From Erigeron canadensis (taxonomy: Eukaryota; Streptophyta; Magnoliopsida; Asterales; Asteraceae), in the NCBI RefSeq assembly GCF_010389155.1, contig NC_057761.1:11720501-11784500 (forward strand): a stretch of 64,000 nucleotides of DNA, in the 5' to 3' direction. The notes below the pieces were generated by a model. It was not told the DNA's origin, ran no database searches, and saw nothing but the letters and a program-made list of their open reading frames with translations. A program made the translations under genes and the position numbers. This document shows positions 11,414 to 23,354 of the stretch, piece by piece; within the stretch, counting starts at the first letter, position 1; the number at the start of each line of letters is the position of its first letter.

Positions 11414-13211
11414 AACGTAGGTCTCATAATTGCATTTATGTGATTATTGAGTGAACGAGAAGTCTAACAATGACCTCCGAATTTACCTAAAGTCTTTAAG
11501 GATAATAGATTGTAGTTATCGAACGCTTCGGCTGTACTAACCATGATTTATATTCTTTAGAGCAATCTAGTGGTTGAAAAGCCATAGACTGAACTATGTT
11601 AGAACATTGCTTTGTGCATGTCTCAATGATACATAGGAAATCCGAAAAATGTTATACATTTCTATCGGTCATTTCATTAATCCTTTTGATTTTTGAACAT
11701 GTTAACGGATCATTCTTATCCGGTTTCATTTCTCATCTCACAAACACAAAAACCACCAACACCATTCTATAACATTTGTATCAACAACTTCAATCTTACT
11801 TTTAGCTAACCTTAGGATTCTTTGGGTTGGGCTGCTACGTTGATGATTGATATTTCTCCATATGTATCTAGTTTCAGTTTGTCATATTTTTTGTGACATT
11901 TTCTCAATCAATGTTTGCATAATGACATTGGTTCCCAACTTTGTCATTATGAGGGGGAGAAAAGATTATGATTGATTAATTGGGGAAGAAATAAGAGAGC
12001 AAGGAGAAAAGGTTGTATTGATTGGGTGTATGGAGGTTGAAGATGGAGTTGAGAGAAAATAATTAGAGTGAATTAGAATGATTAATTTACAAAACATTTC
12101 AGTCAATTGAGCTCAGATACTCACTAGATTTTAGTTGTTTGAGTTCTTGATTTTGAAAAAGGAGGAAATCTACATTGATTACAAAGATAAGAATGAGACC
12201 GAAGATGAAAGGATATTATCTCAAGATGGAACAAATGTTCAAAGATGCTCCAAAATGTTTACATGGATTAAGGAGTAGCATGATCACTTCATAAGAGACT
12301 TATCCAAACTTCATTCAAAAGTTTACTCTCCAAAGTGTTCAAGTTATTGTGACAAAGGTCAAAGCTACAAAAAGTTGAAAGATTGATTGGAAGATTCTAG
12401 ACATAGAAGTAAAGCTTCAAAAGAGTCTTCATCAACATATTCCATTCTAGATCTTCAAGTCATACAATTATACTCGTTCAAGAAGCTCCAATGCATACAT
12501 CAAGGGGGAGAGTATAAGTTCTTGATACTTCATTTCATGAAGTTAAATTTCACACAAGAATTGAAGATTGAAAAAATCAAAGACAAGTTCATACCTTCCG
12601 CACCTCAAAAGATAAATCTGATTCATGATTCAACAATCTTCAAAGATTCAAGACACACACATACATTTTATTCTCTTTTAAAAACAAGGGGGAACATTGA
12701 GAATCACTTCATGATTTAACTTCAAGAAGTCCAAGACCAAAACTGAATCAAGTTCGCCAAAGACTTGTGTCTACATACCAATTGTCTTCACCACCGGGCT
12801 CATCAATTTCATTCCTACAAGACAAGATAACACGTACTTCATTCATTACAATATATCACTAAGGTGGAGAATGTTAGAAATTCAAAATAGTGATAAATTG
12901 TAATTTAAGATTAGTGGACATACTTGTTGTTAAGTCATAGATAAATGATTTCTAAGGTTGAGGAACTAGATGTGATAATTAGCATAAATGTATAGTTAGC
13001 CTATAAATAACCCCTCACACTTTAGAAATCATAACAACTTTAAGCCTTGTCCCTATTTCATTTCATTCCTGTAATTTTACACACATTTAATTCCAATCTT
13101 TCCTCCCCCTCTCTCTCTCTCTAGAATCACACACTAAAACACCAAGAACACACACACACGTAAAACCGCCATTGTTGAGATCGAATCAAGAGGCGAAATC
13201 ATGTTATTATA
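11414..13211 (+). mobile_element. copia copy III: non-coding tail plus 3' LTR
   Basis: From AACGTAGGTCTCATAATTGC the sequence follows the tail of element II (from 32,386) on the plus strand and ends in an LTR of the same family. It has no coding capacity. Purine tracts resembling polypurine tracts lie at 11,951-11,961, 12,501-12,512 and 12,685-12,693, with the functional position AAGGTGGAGA at 12,861-12,870 just before the LTR. Copy 0 at 1-2,022 has the same orientation and could be the upstream part of the same element, split by copy I; this is inference. Confidence 0.8.
12872..13211 (+). repeat. 3' LTR of copy III
   Basis: Begins TGTTAGAAAT and ends near GTTATTATA, about 340 bp. It is longer and more diverged than the LTRs of element II, with extra sequence downstream of the TATA-like CCTATAAATAAC (near 13,000). 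The terminal CA has become TA. No matching target duplication was found. Confidence 0.8.
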
Positions 13212-13213
13212 GT

Positions 13214-15019
13214 TGGTACATCCGGTCATCGATTTAGTGACCCGAAATATCGGTTTTTGACTTGGTTTGACTCCCTAAGACCTCAAACAAATTTAGTTAT
13301 CATTCTAACTTATTTTAACAGTAGGTTTTGTGTAACTTAAGTGCAAAATTTCGTGGGTTAAGAGATGGTGCAATATAATGGTCTTAAATATTCCCGGTAA
13401 GTGTTTAAGTGACCCGAAATAGTACATTTTAAGCTTAATCTTTGTATCTATGAATCAAATTAAATTATATATGTACACTTTTATATATTTCCAGTAACTT
13501 AAATCTAATTTAGTGTTTATTTGATGGATATAGATTCTTGTTTCAAATATTGCATTTTATATCTTTTTAATTTACAAATTAAAGCTACTTTTGAATATAT
13601 ATTTAACTAAATCCTTACTTTTATTAATCATCCTTCGAATCCAGAATTTTTGCTCATAAAATACCCATTCTAAGATAAATAAAATGATCCAATGACAATC
13701 AAGTATATTTCAAGTTTCAAGAATGCCTTTAAACATCACATGCATGCAAGGATCTACATTGGTAGCTACATAATCTTTATCTTTCTTGAACATTTTCCCA
13801 AAGACATCCTTTTAAATAAAATTTACAGAAAATAATAATCCTTTTGAGCATCATAACTGATTTGGTAAAGACCCACTTAACCATTTTATGCTAGATACTA
13901 GTGCATGCTTTTCGGGTCTTATTTTTGTGTTATTAGCCACACAAGGAAAACTTTATCAACCTTAACCCTTCATCAAAACATGCATGCAAAGAAAAGAGAA
14001 GAAGAAGATACATGTTTTTAACAAAAAGTTTGATATATTACAAAATACAACTAGTTGATGAACAAGATTAAGGTGAGTCTTGTTAACAACCTTAAAAGTC
14101 AAAAATGATGAGAAAAGTTGTTGATTTTCGTGAGTGAGGAGGCTCCCAAGTGATTCAGATCTTCTCCTTTGCTTGAGTCTTGATGATCTTTAGCTATTTT
14201 ACTTATTATTTTTATTATTTAGTTAATCTTGCTTGAATCTCCCTCCATTGCCACGTTTTTGAGAAGAAAAAGATGAAGGGAATAGTCTAGAGAAAAACTA
14301 GAGAGAGTTGTAGGTGAAAAATGAAAGAAAAGATACATGCATGAAGAATATGGAAGTGTAAGGGAGAAGTCTTGTATAGGAAGTTGTAGTAGACATGTGG
14401 AGGCTCAAAAATGATTGGTTATGTGAGCATGTGTGTGTCTTGTGTACTGGTCGAAAATCACCATCACAATCTCAAATTGTTTTGTAAGGATTTTGTATAA
14501 TAAAACTTGTATTTGTATAATTATTGGTTAGTTAATATATGTAGTAAATAGGTTAGTTATTCACTAGTTAATTTAGGTATTTCTTACATTTATATATATA
14601 TATATACAACCGTATATGTACATGTATATGTATATATATGTATATAATATTTTGTCATTCATGTATATTTACTTGGTGAATGGATGTTTATTGTATCACC
14701 ATTGTTATTATATAGACTTAAAGTACACTTAATATCTTAAGATATACTCCTTGTTCTTATAAGTATATACATACATTTTAAGTTTATTCATACTTAGTTT
14801 TGATTTATAGACTTTTTAGTACTTATAAAACATTATTATTTTGGCCTCTAAGCATTCTTGTATATTTTAATTGGCATTCCTAAATAGCATGATAATAAGT
14901 AAGCATATAGCACTAAGTTATGGGTCAACGAATCGGATCTTGTCATAAATTCTAACTAATCTGTCTCGTTGTCTCATTGAACTATTTAGTAACACCGACC
15001 AAAATGGGCGGGTGTTACA
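13214..15019 (-). repeat. probable Ty3/gypsy LTR (chromovirus type), solo or truncated
   Basis: On the minus strand the right end reads TGTAACACCCGCCCATTTTGG, the typical start of plant chromovirus (Tekay/Del-like) LTRs. The left end carries ATATTTCGGGTCACTAAAT, typical of the 3' part of such LTRs. No internal gypsy sequence is attached on either side, so it would be a solo or truncated LTR of about 1.8 kb. The left boundary is uncertain and I saw no convincing target duplication. There is no gene in it; AT-rich runs lie near 14,590-14,650. Confidence 0.5.
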
Positions 15020-16134
15020 AGACTACCCTATAATCAAATTCTCGTTAGATTCATTGTTTAAGCATTAATGACCTAAAGTTCGTGCTACAAATTCATCTTT
15101 TAGTTACCCGGCTCTTAAGCCATGACAAGATAGTAATTATCGCCGGTGACCACAGTGCTCGTTTCCAAGTCAAAGGATCGCGTCTGACATTGTTAAGCAT
15201 CATGTTCTATTCATCCTAATCACTATGGTTCTGGATCTCTCGGTTACAAGTGAACGCTTTTTACATATAGTTATAGACCAACTAGTGTTTTCCATCCTTA
15301 TGTATTAATCCTAGTGTATGATTATAGATCGATCAGCAGAATTAAATCAATACATGCAGATATAGAACCGATAATAACATGAAGAACTAGTAAAACATGG
15401 ATCTACGATAGACAGTAAAACATACTTTAATAGATCTAACAAACAAAGTAAAACAATAAACATCTACTTGATCACATTGATCCAAACATGTATTCAGCCT
15501 ACTAGCCTAACATTATTAAAGGAATAACAAATTCTGAAAAAATGAAAGACATTGTTTACCAACTGAAATTAAAGTAAAAGAGAGTAGATCTAGGTTGAGA
15601 ATGAAGATTCGAAGGCGTTGGAAGCTCCAAAACCTCTTTGAAATCTACAAAGTCGACCTAGGGTTGAATATGGCGGTTAAGGCTGCTGAATCGGCTCTCT
15701 CTTAGGGTTTTGAGGGTTAGTTCGACTTATATAGGTGTTAAAGCCGGTTGCTGATCTGGGCCGCCCGGCGACGCTGGGATGGGCTCCAGTGGCACTGGAC
15801 ATAGGCCAGCGGGGTTGGCAGCTCCTGCTACTGCTCGTACTTCTTCGTTCGGCTCCTGAATCACCTCCTTGTGTCTTGTAATTTCATAGGCCTTCATCAC
15901 GAGTTACTTGATGCCATTTAGCCTCTCTCGTATCTTTCTCGAACCTGCATAAACACACGACTCATTAAGTATCGATAGTTCCGGAATAATAACTCATTTA
16001 AGACATAGAAATGAGGCCTTTCGATAGGGGTTTTTATCACAAAATGGACGCTCATCAATGACTCTGATAACCTTGCGGAAATAGAACGTTCATTGTAGAC
16101 CCAAAGTGTTTACGCGATTAACGAAATCCCAACA
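15020..16134 (+). repeat. 5' LTR of a copia fragment (left boundary unresolved)
   Basis: The right end is fixed by CCCAACA directly before G and a plant copia PBS. A TATA-like CTTATATAGG lies near 15,726. The left boundary could be anywhere between 15,020 and about 15,300; no second LTR is present to define it. No ORF of interest. Confidence 0.55.
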
Positions 16135-16135
16135 G

Positions 16136-16147
16136 TGGTATCAGAGC
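16136..16147 (+). promoter_or_regulatory. primer-binding site of copia fragment (tRNA-iMet type)
   Basis: TGGTATCAGAGC, one base after the LTR end CCCAACA. Exact plant copia PBS on the plus strand. Confidence 0.9.
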
Positions 16148-17544
16148 GTAGATCATACATGGATATTTGTGACTAAAATAGATAAATGATTTATAAGAGC
16201 TTATAAATCAATCGGTTAATTGAACCCATGTGTTTATGCATATCGGGTCGAATCGACCGTGTGACCATTTATATTGTTTATTTGTCATGGTCCCAAAATT
16301 GTGTGTTTCAATATTTACATATTGTTTATATTATTCCATAGAGATGAATCGTACCGTGATTGGTTGTTTTCTCCTTTTAAATTCATTCGATTAGTTTAAA
16401 TTAATTTTGAGTATAAAATTGTTTTGGAAATTAAAGGTTTAATTAATTAAGATATTTGAAACATAAAATTTTATAAAATGATGCTCAAATTTTCAAAATT
16501 ATGGAGAAAGCATGAACCAATTCAAAGTCCCGTTTATTCGACAATACATATCTTGAATTAAGTGGGAGCTTAGACGAGTCATTAAGATAAAAATGAGGTA
16601 TTTATACTTGTTTTATTTTAGGGTTCATAATGGTTGAACCGACATATGGAATTATAAATTAGAAGATGCAAATCCTTTATTTGTTAAGATGTGAATTTTA
16701 TGAAATACCTTAAAAAACGAGTTTTACACACACGACTTGAAAATGTTTTACAAAGTAATAAAAGGAGTTTTAATAAATTAAAATGAGTTTTAAAGGAAAT
16801 TAATGCTTTTGTTAAAACTAAAATAATCTCACCTTAAGTTTTGTAAAACGAATAAGTAAATTAAAATGTCGTTTTAATTGCATGGATATTGTTTGTGTTC
16901 ATTTATGCCTTATTTCACGTTAGGTATGACCTAGTGCCACACAAACATTCGTTTGATGAAACTTTATGTGTTAATGTATGCTAACATAATTGGTGCTTTA
17001 CTCCTATTTGTATTGCATGCGGAATAGGAGTGTTATAAACTACTTAGAGTTAGTTTCACTACCCGCACATAAAGAAATCTCTGCCATCTTATGAGAAGCA
17101 CCTGACCGTCTACACTACCTGTTGCTCTGGACAGTTGCCTAAGCCATAGTGTAGATACGGGGTGGTCCTTCATGTCTGCCCATCCCAGTTACCGGACATG
17201 GACAGCCACACGCCAGATTATAGGCGTGATTTTGCTAGGTCGTCTGGACGATTGCCGAATACTAGTTGGAAAGGATGAGACTAAACATGCCTTAGGGTTA
17301 AGAGTAGTAAAAGTCTCAATAAGATTCGCAAAGTGCGATCAGTCGTTGAACCGGTCAAATTGATAACACAACCAGGTGGTCATCCAGATGGTTGCTGGAT
17401 ACACGTGTTGTGGGTTAGATTTGGTTCATAATCTTTAAAACCATAGATTATTTTAGGATACATTAGTAGATTAAAATCTAAGGGTAGTCGTTTTTAGTTC
17501 AAGCCTTAATAATCTAAATCCCTATGTTTGAACGTTACTTTTAG
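16148..17544 (+). other. leader of the copia fragment, no gene
   Basis: About 1.4 kb between PBS and gag. It is AT-rich and contains only short chance ORFs. No GACGATCTT hairpins are present, which separates this element from the Sirevirus-like copies. Confidence 0.6.
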
Positions 17545-17840
17545 ATGGCCTTATCAACTCAAAATACCATTAAGTCTGCATTGCTCAAGTCCTTGTTTGA
17601 TAAGGACAAAATGGATGGTGACAACTTTAATAAGTGGTATCGCAATATAAGAATTGTGCTTGAACACCAAAAGAAGTTGCACATTCTTGACACACTGTCC
17701 AGTTGCTCTAACTAGTGATAGTACCACTGAATATCGTGTTGACTATCAGAGTAAGTACGATGAGCATAGTGAGATAGCATGCCTCATGTTATCAAGTATG
17801 AACTCTGAACTTCAAAGGGATATGGAGAATGTTGTGTTTT
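17545..17840 (+). pseudogene. gag: copia gag N-terminus (truncated, frameshifted)
   Basis: ATG at 17,545 opens a typical copia Gag start: a Lys-Met-Asp-Gly-Asp-Asn-Phe...Trp motif (KMDGDNFNKWYRNI) followed by VLEHQKKLHILD. A frameshift near 17,690 moves the rest (SDSTTEYRVDYQSKYDEH, then ACLMLSSMNSELQRDME) to another frame. Homology stops near 17,840, after roughly 95 codons of an ORF that should exceed 1,000. It differs clearly from the Gag of copies I and II. Reduced to a 5' relic. Confidence 0.75.
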
Positions 17841-17929
17841 TATTAACTATACAACTCTTTGTATCGATTATGGATATTCACAATCTGAAAGGACTTTAAA
17901 TTGGTTTATTCAAAACTTAGGGTTTATAG

Positions 17930-18929
17930 TGTAAATAATTAAAAATCAATTTAAAACTTAGGGTTTCCAAATTCGAAATCCCTAAATATATATGAAAGTC
18001 GAATTCAAGGTCGAATTCCATATCCCAATTTGACCCGAAAAGGTTTATGTAAAACCTTTTAATAAAACATGAACATCCTAATTAATTAAGATTAAATCAT
18101 TAAGCAAATAAATTAATCTAGCTTAATTTACTTATGCAATAATTAATTAACCTCACTAATTATATATGCGGAATAAGTTAATATAACAATTAACTAATTA
18201 ATTCCCTAAATCGATCTATCATGCATGCATTATAACAACCTAATTAATAAATAAATAACGAATGAAGACTAACCTCTTTGTAGAAACCCGGAGACATGAA
18301 CTCTGTCACGTACTAGAGCCCAAGTGTAGGAACTCCTCTAAAGACTCGTACAGACGAACAGATAATCAGCACTTAGCTAAGTGCTAGCTATAACTTCCAA
18401 GTAATAACTAAATACCCACCGTATATAAAAATAACTAGAAAAGCTAGCTCAAAAATCTCCACCAAGGGGTGGTGATTTTCGACCCAAGCTTCATAAGGGA
18501 GAAGAGAGAATTGTTTTGAAAAAGGGTTTTAGGTCTCTATTTATAAGAATAGAAAATCCTTAGGTTTCCTTATCCCAATCAATCTGGGATAAGAAAACAA
18601 GCCTTTTTCCTTTTCCCTTTTGTTCGTGCGTGGCCGACCTCATGGGGTATACGGGGCTCTTGTTTGGCTCATGGTCAAATGGATAGGCCCATGGTGCTTA
18701 GGTGCCCGATCCGATTTCGACCCAGTTCGACCCGCTAGTAATTTCCAAATCTATTTTTGGAAAGTTTCTAAAAACCAATTTTAGAAACTTCTAGTTATTA
18801 TCTTTTACAATAGATATTTGTTATAAATATAAAGTTCAACTAAGCCCTCCTCATTCTTCGCGTGCGACCCTAAAGGTTCATAGATATGAGGCCGTATAAA
18901 TATATTGGAATATTCTCATAATTTCAACA
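17930..18929 (-). repeat. 3' LTR of a minus-strand copia relic (left boundary unresolved)
   Basis: On the minus strand a purine tract AAGTGGGAG is followed by TGTTGAAATTATGAG, a classic PPT-LTR junction of plant copia elements. The LTR would extend down to about 17,930. The far end has no partner for comparison, so its boundary is a guess. Confidence 0.55.
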
Positions 18930-18938
18930 CTCCCACTT
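18930..18938 (-). promoter_or_regulatory. polypurine tract of the minus-strand copia relic
   Basis: AAGTGGGAG on the minus strand immediately before TGTTGAAATT. It would prime plus-strand DNA synthesis in an active element. Confidence 0.6.
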
Positions 18939-21900
18939 GAGGATATTTCCAATATGAGGATCATCCCAACATACTTCCAAATATGTATGAATATAATTCT
19001 GTGACGGGAACCAACATCAACTTCTAGATGTTGTACATTAAACTCGTTTAATGCTTTGGTACAATGTCTAATCCTCCCTATATGTTTCTAATATAGCATC
19101 GAGTCATGAGGCGAGGATCAAGCGACGCTCATATAACTTCGACATATTGCTCAATCTACTGAAAAGAAGTGAAACAATCCAAAATACGTTTGCTTAGAAA
19201 CATATTCATAAGCATTGTACTCGGGGCATGGCCATGCACTTAATCAGTTCCTTTCATCGAGTGGCCGCGTGATATCTTTCCAATTCTTTGGTGAACAAAT
19301 CCTTTCTTGACAACATACGTCCTTTTCATATTTCACCTCACACCCAAAATAGCCGATACTACTGTCGGTTAAGTTCCAGGTTCGGTACCGAATCAAAGCA
19401 TGAGACTACGTACTCCGGGACACGCCTATGCGTCTCAAGTCGAAGGATAACTAGACACTACCACTTCCCAATAGTCATGCATGTTAACATGATCCACATG
19501 ATTACTTGAGGAATGGGTCTAATCCCAATATCCAAGTATCTCTCTTGAATACTTGTGAAACGATTGCATTTTTATACACATTATTTATGTAATGCAAATA
19601 ATATATCATGTCTCACAATTATCTTTATTCATCATTACTCCCGTAATCCATGAGCGGTAATGGGCAATGTTTTAGAATCATTTACATGACTCACGGATTG
19701 GTTTTAAGCATGCAACTATAGAACTCGTGTTATGAATAAGAATGCTATCATTCTCTTTCAATACTTCCGATAGGTTCCAATATTTAAATACTAAAATGTT
19801 ACCACAACGTCATTGATAAGCAACTCTTAGTCAATTCACATTAACCAAGAATTTTTCTTTCCATTAGGGGTCTTGCCTAATTTATGACTTGTATTGAACC
19901 TTAGAATATCCACACAATCTGACTCTCAAGCGTGTCGTTAGCATGTCGTAAATAGGATATGATAAAATATCATATATCCCACGAGATATTTCTCTATACC
20001 TTTGGAGGGGTGATATATTCTATAATTCCAATAGTAAACTACTATTAAGATAAAACGAAAATCCATACATCTCTTTCGTTCACAAGGAATTTATTCCGTT
20101 CCGTTTATCGACAATCCAAGACTCATGGATCTCAAATATAGTTTAGCCAAGCTAACCAATTTATTTGAATTATGCACATGAATTATGACATAGCAATTGA
20201 GAAACTTCATTTCGTGAGAAACTTTCTCATAAAAAAATTGAAGTTTCACTTTGAGTACTTACTCAAATAACGTCACGTGGTTCATCTAAAGTGAACATTA
20301 ATCTAGAGATAATTCTAGATATGATCATGTAATCTTATTTAAGCTAGTATTCATAGATTAAGTTCTAAGTCTATACACAATACTTCAATTGTGCTTATAT
20401 TAACCAAAAATGATGCGTTAATTTGTTATGCCTCTAAAGATCACATTCGGATTGTTGATGATTTGAAGTTCTCAAGATACTATGTAGAGGTTTAGAATAA
20501 CCTTTAGGTTGCACCATTTATTGTCCTTGCTTATGCTGACCTTTTATTGCTTAAAACTCATTGCTAACTTATGAGTTTATGACAAATAGTATCTTGTTAC
20601 TTCAAGACAAGCTTTAAGTCGGATTTAGATATCAATCTCATTGACTTTGAATGATTTTCAACTTTACAAGCTTGTAATCAACATTCATATGGATCTTCCA
20701 ATTAGCACATACTAATCCAATATGTGGATATTCGGCTTATCTTAAATTCCACGCGCCCTTAAGTTTACACTCTAAGGCCCACCATGCGTAATGGCTAATT
20801 ATATCAAGAAGATTGTGATTCATATCTCTTGAAGCTTTTCAGGATCTATACCTCTCCCACTGAATCTAATAATTCTATAAATCCTTGATTTTGATAAGTA
20901 TCACTTATCGTGGAAACCATGGAGATATTCATCAATCTAAGAATTCTATTACTTGTTAGATATAAAACAAGATTACTCTACTTTACGTCATAACGTATAA
21001 CATTCTACTACTTGGAATAAGGTTTAACCAAAAAGGATAGAAGTTTATTAAATCATCTTGACCACACCTTGTATCTATCAATAGTGAAGAGAAAAGAAAT
21101 GTAAGGCATTTCTAAATTCACTTGTATGATCCAAAATAAACTTTGATTATCAACGAAGTAGGAATTTAATGATGTCATATATAAGTAAAAAAAATAAGTG
21201 TAATACTTACCAAAATTTTCAAATATATAAATATCCAAAACTTTTGTATATACGACACCCCAAAGATCAAGAACATTCTCATTCAAATGACAAGACTAAA
21301 TTAAGATTCTATCACTTAGGTAAAATCCGACATGCTCTTCAAAGTTGTGATTCTAGAATCTCGAGTCTTTCATTTCCTACTTGTTTTCCGATATTGAGCA
21401 ACTCAACTCTATTTAGCAAAGCTTTTATTTGACATATGCTCGCTAGTAAGATAGTCAAAATAGCTTCACTTCCCAAATGACCTATTTAAACCACATTGGT
21501 TATAGGTAGTATCTTATAATAACTCTTCTTATTCCCTTTCTTGGACCAATAAATGTCATCGTGAAAACAAAATACACTTGTTCTTCACTCTACCTCTTGT
21601 ACCTTCTATCAGTCTTCTTGACTTCTCCATACTTATCACAACTAGATCTTTGCCTAGCATAGTTCCATTAGTTTCTATCAAATAATTTGACACAACTTAA
21701 CACACTTTTATTTCACCTTGGCACATTGAATATGCTTGTAGAGTTTGGTCGGTGAATTGTAAATTCGTCCCAAACTCCATATAGGTGACATAAGTTGTTG
21801 TGATCTATCCATGTACTCGCTTTATAGGTTTACACAGATTGTCTTATCATATGCAACATTAACATGGCATTCTAGTGAGCTTCCTTCTCGAACATGCTAC

Positions 21901-22164
21901 AAACTTTCTATCCATGAAGTGAGCTTTTGAATGCTCGACTCCTTTTGATCATCAAAAGGTATATATGCAATGACAAAGACAAATAAACAATCTCACTTTT
22001 CTCATCATATTACTAGAAAATGCAAGATAGCAATAGTGTATTGGTTATTGGAGACAATGTTAAGAGAATGCAACTTCATCTCATGCCTCAAGAATAAATC
22101 TCGAGCAAGATATTGAAGTCGCTCTCATTTAGGTTATCATTATCTAGCAAAGATATTAGTAATT
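18939..22164 (-). other. degraded internal region of the minus-strand copia relic
   Basis: About 3.2 kb upstream of the PPT on the minus strand with no recognisable RT, integrase or RNase H. A second TCTCCCACTGAATCT-like stretch near 20,850 may be a duplicated PPT region. The longest ORFs are short and look like chance. I see nothing else supportable here. Confidence 0.4.
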
Positions 22165-22167
22165 TGA

Positions 22168-22824
22168 TGATATACCCTATACGGAGCATCAGCTCCGTAT
22201 CCGAAGCAGAAGCAAAAGTACCTTCGTACAGGTAAAGATTACTTATCTATATGCTCAGTACGGAGCTCGATCTCCGTTCAGCACAATCATCTCGGAGCTC
22301 ATGAGTTAGGAAATACCCAGCTCCAAGGCAAAACATATTAAAAAGATCGGGTATAGATACTTTCTATGATTATCCGATCTCAACAATATATTCAAAGCCA
22401 AAGACCTCGGACACGGCTTATAAAGAGATCGACACAAATCCCCTCAAGGAAGGAAATAGAATATATCCCAAAGAGGGAGAGATTTACCATAAATCTCTTA
22501 CCCTCCTTTCCAAGTCTTTAGCCACTATATAAATAGAGAAGGAAGCCACACGATCATCATTATTATCATCACACACCCGATTATACTCAAAACCCTAAAA
22601 CTGCCTCATAAACCCTAAGTCGGATTAATCGACTTAGGACCAACAAACAACCAATATTCTCGATCTTCGTGAATAAACCCTTAGCCTCGTTAGACGGCTG
22701 AGAGTGAACAGCAACAGGTGTAAAGCGGTCTTCGACCCTCTGACCGGAAAGGAATCGCCAACAAAACACCTCCAACCCTTGTCACACCTCCGGTTGAGTC
22801 ATAGTGCGATTATTTGCTTAAACA
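22168..22824 (+). repeat. 5' LTR of a Ty3/gypsy element
   Basis: The right end is fixed by TTAAACA followed by AAT and a TGGCGCC-type PBS. The probable left end is TGATATACCC near 22,168; the exact base is uncertain because no 3' LTR is in the window. The LTR contains a good TATA box and is followed by a leader and gag in the same orientation. Confidence 0.65.
22525..22536 (+). promoter_or_regulatory. TATA box of the gypsy LTR
   Basis: CTATATAAATAG, about 300 bp before the PBS, at the place expected for the U3/R boundary. Confidence 0.5.
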
Positions 22825-22827
22825 AAT

Positions 22828-22845
22828 TGGCGCCCTCCGTGGGAC
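22828..22845 (+). promoter_or_regulatory. primer-binding site of the gypsy element
   Basis: TGGCGCCCTCCGTGGGAC. Plant Tat/Athila-type gypsy elements use PBSs beginning TGGCGCC (tRNA-Arg or tRNA-Asp types). This supports a Tat-like assignment together with the gag that follows. Confidence 0.7.
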
Positions 22846-23027
22846 CATGGTCCTCAAGTTAGAACTCAGCCACGATCAAAGAAAAGCATTTTGTCAAATC
22901 CTGATTTCTTTCTAGGACGGCACGGGTCGAACGTCGCATGTGATCAAAACAGGAACGATAGCGAGATTCTCCCAGTCAACGAACCTTACTCCTCGGAATT
23001 GCAGGAGAATCACCAATTCTCAAATAA
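22846..23027 (+). pseudogene. gag: gypsy gag, 5' part (interrupted by copia II)
   Basis: An open frame runs from just after the PBS to the copia insertion and continues in the same frame at 33,906 once element II and one AATAA copy are disregarded (HQFSN on the left, NQSVSRS on the right). The N-terminal part of this Gag is not conserved enough to name. The reading-frame continuity is the main evidence that both parts belong to one gene. Confidence 0.65.
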
Positions 23028-23340
23028 TGTTAGAAATCCAAAAATAGTGATAATTTGTAATTTAAGTTAGTGGACGTTGTTCTTGATTAAGACATGGTGA
23101 AATGATTTCTAAGGTTGAGGGACTAGGAGTGTCAATTAGCTTAATTGTAGATTTAGACTATAAATACCCTCAACTCCTTAGAAATCAGAAGCCTTTTATC
23201 CATTTTTACACATACGACATATGTAGATCGTCTCTTTCTCTCTCTCTCTAGAAAATCACACACACTAAACACACCAAGAACACACACACTTGAAACACCA
23301 TTGTTGAGATCGAATCAATAGCAGAAGTCGTGTTATTACA
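23028..23340 (+). repeat. 5' LTR of element II
   Basis: 313 bp, from TGTTAGAAATCC to GTTATTACA, with canonical TG...CA ends. Contains a CT-rich run and a TATA box. Pairs with 33,586-33,900. Confidence 0.95.
23158..23167 (+). promoter_or_regulatory. TATA box of the element II LTR
   Basis: CTATAAATAC, conserved in the 3' LTR (near 33,718) and in the LTR of copy I. It would set transcription start within the LTR. Confidence 0.6.
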
Positions 23341-23342
23341 TG

Positions 23343-23354
23343 TGGTATCAGAGC
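23343..23354 (+). promoter_or_regulatory. primer-binding site of element II (tRNA-iMet type)
   Basis: TGGTATCAGAGC, two bases after the LTR end, exactly as in copy I. Confidence 0.95.

Noticed and set aside
12387..12719. ORF of 110 codons in the tail of copy III
   Set aside because: The homologous tail of element II does not keep it open, so it is a chance ORF in a non-coding tail.
19288..21432. Short ORFs between the copia relic and gypsy LTR
   Set aside because: No similarity to known domains, no codon bias, and located in a degraded retroelement interior.
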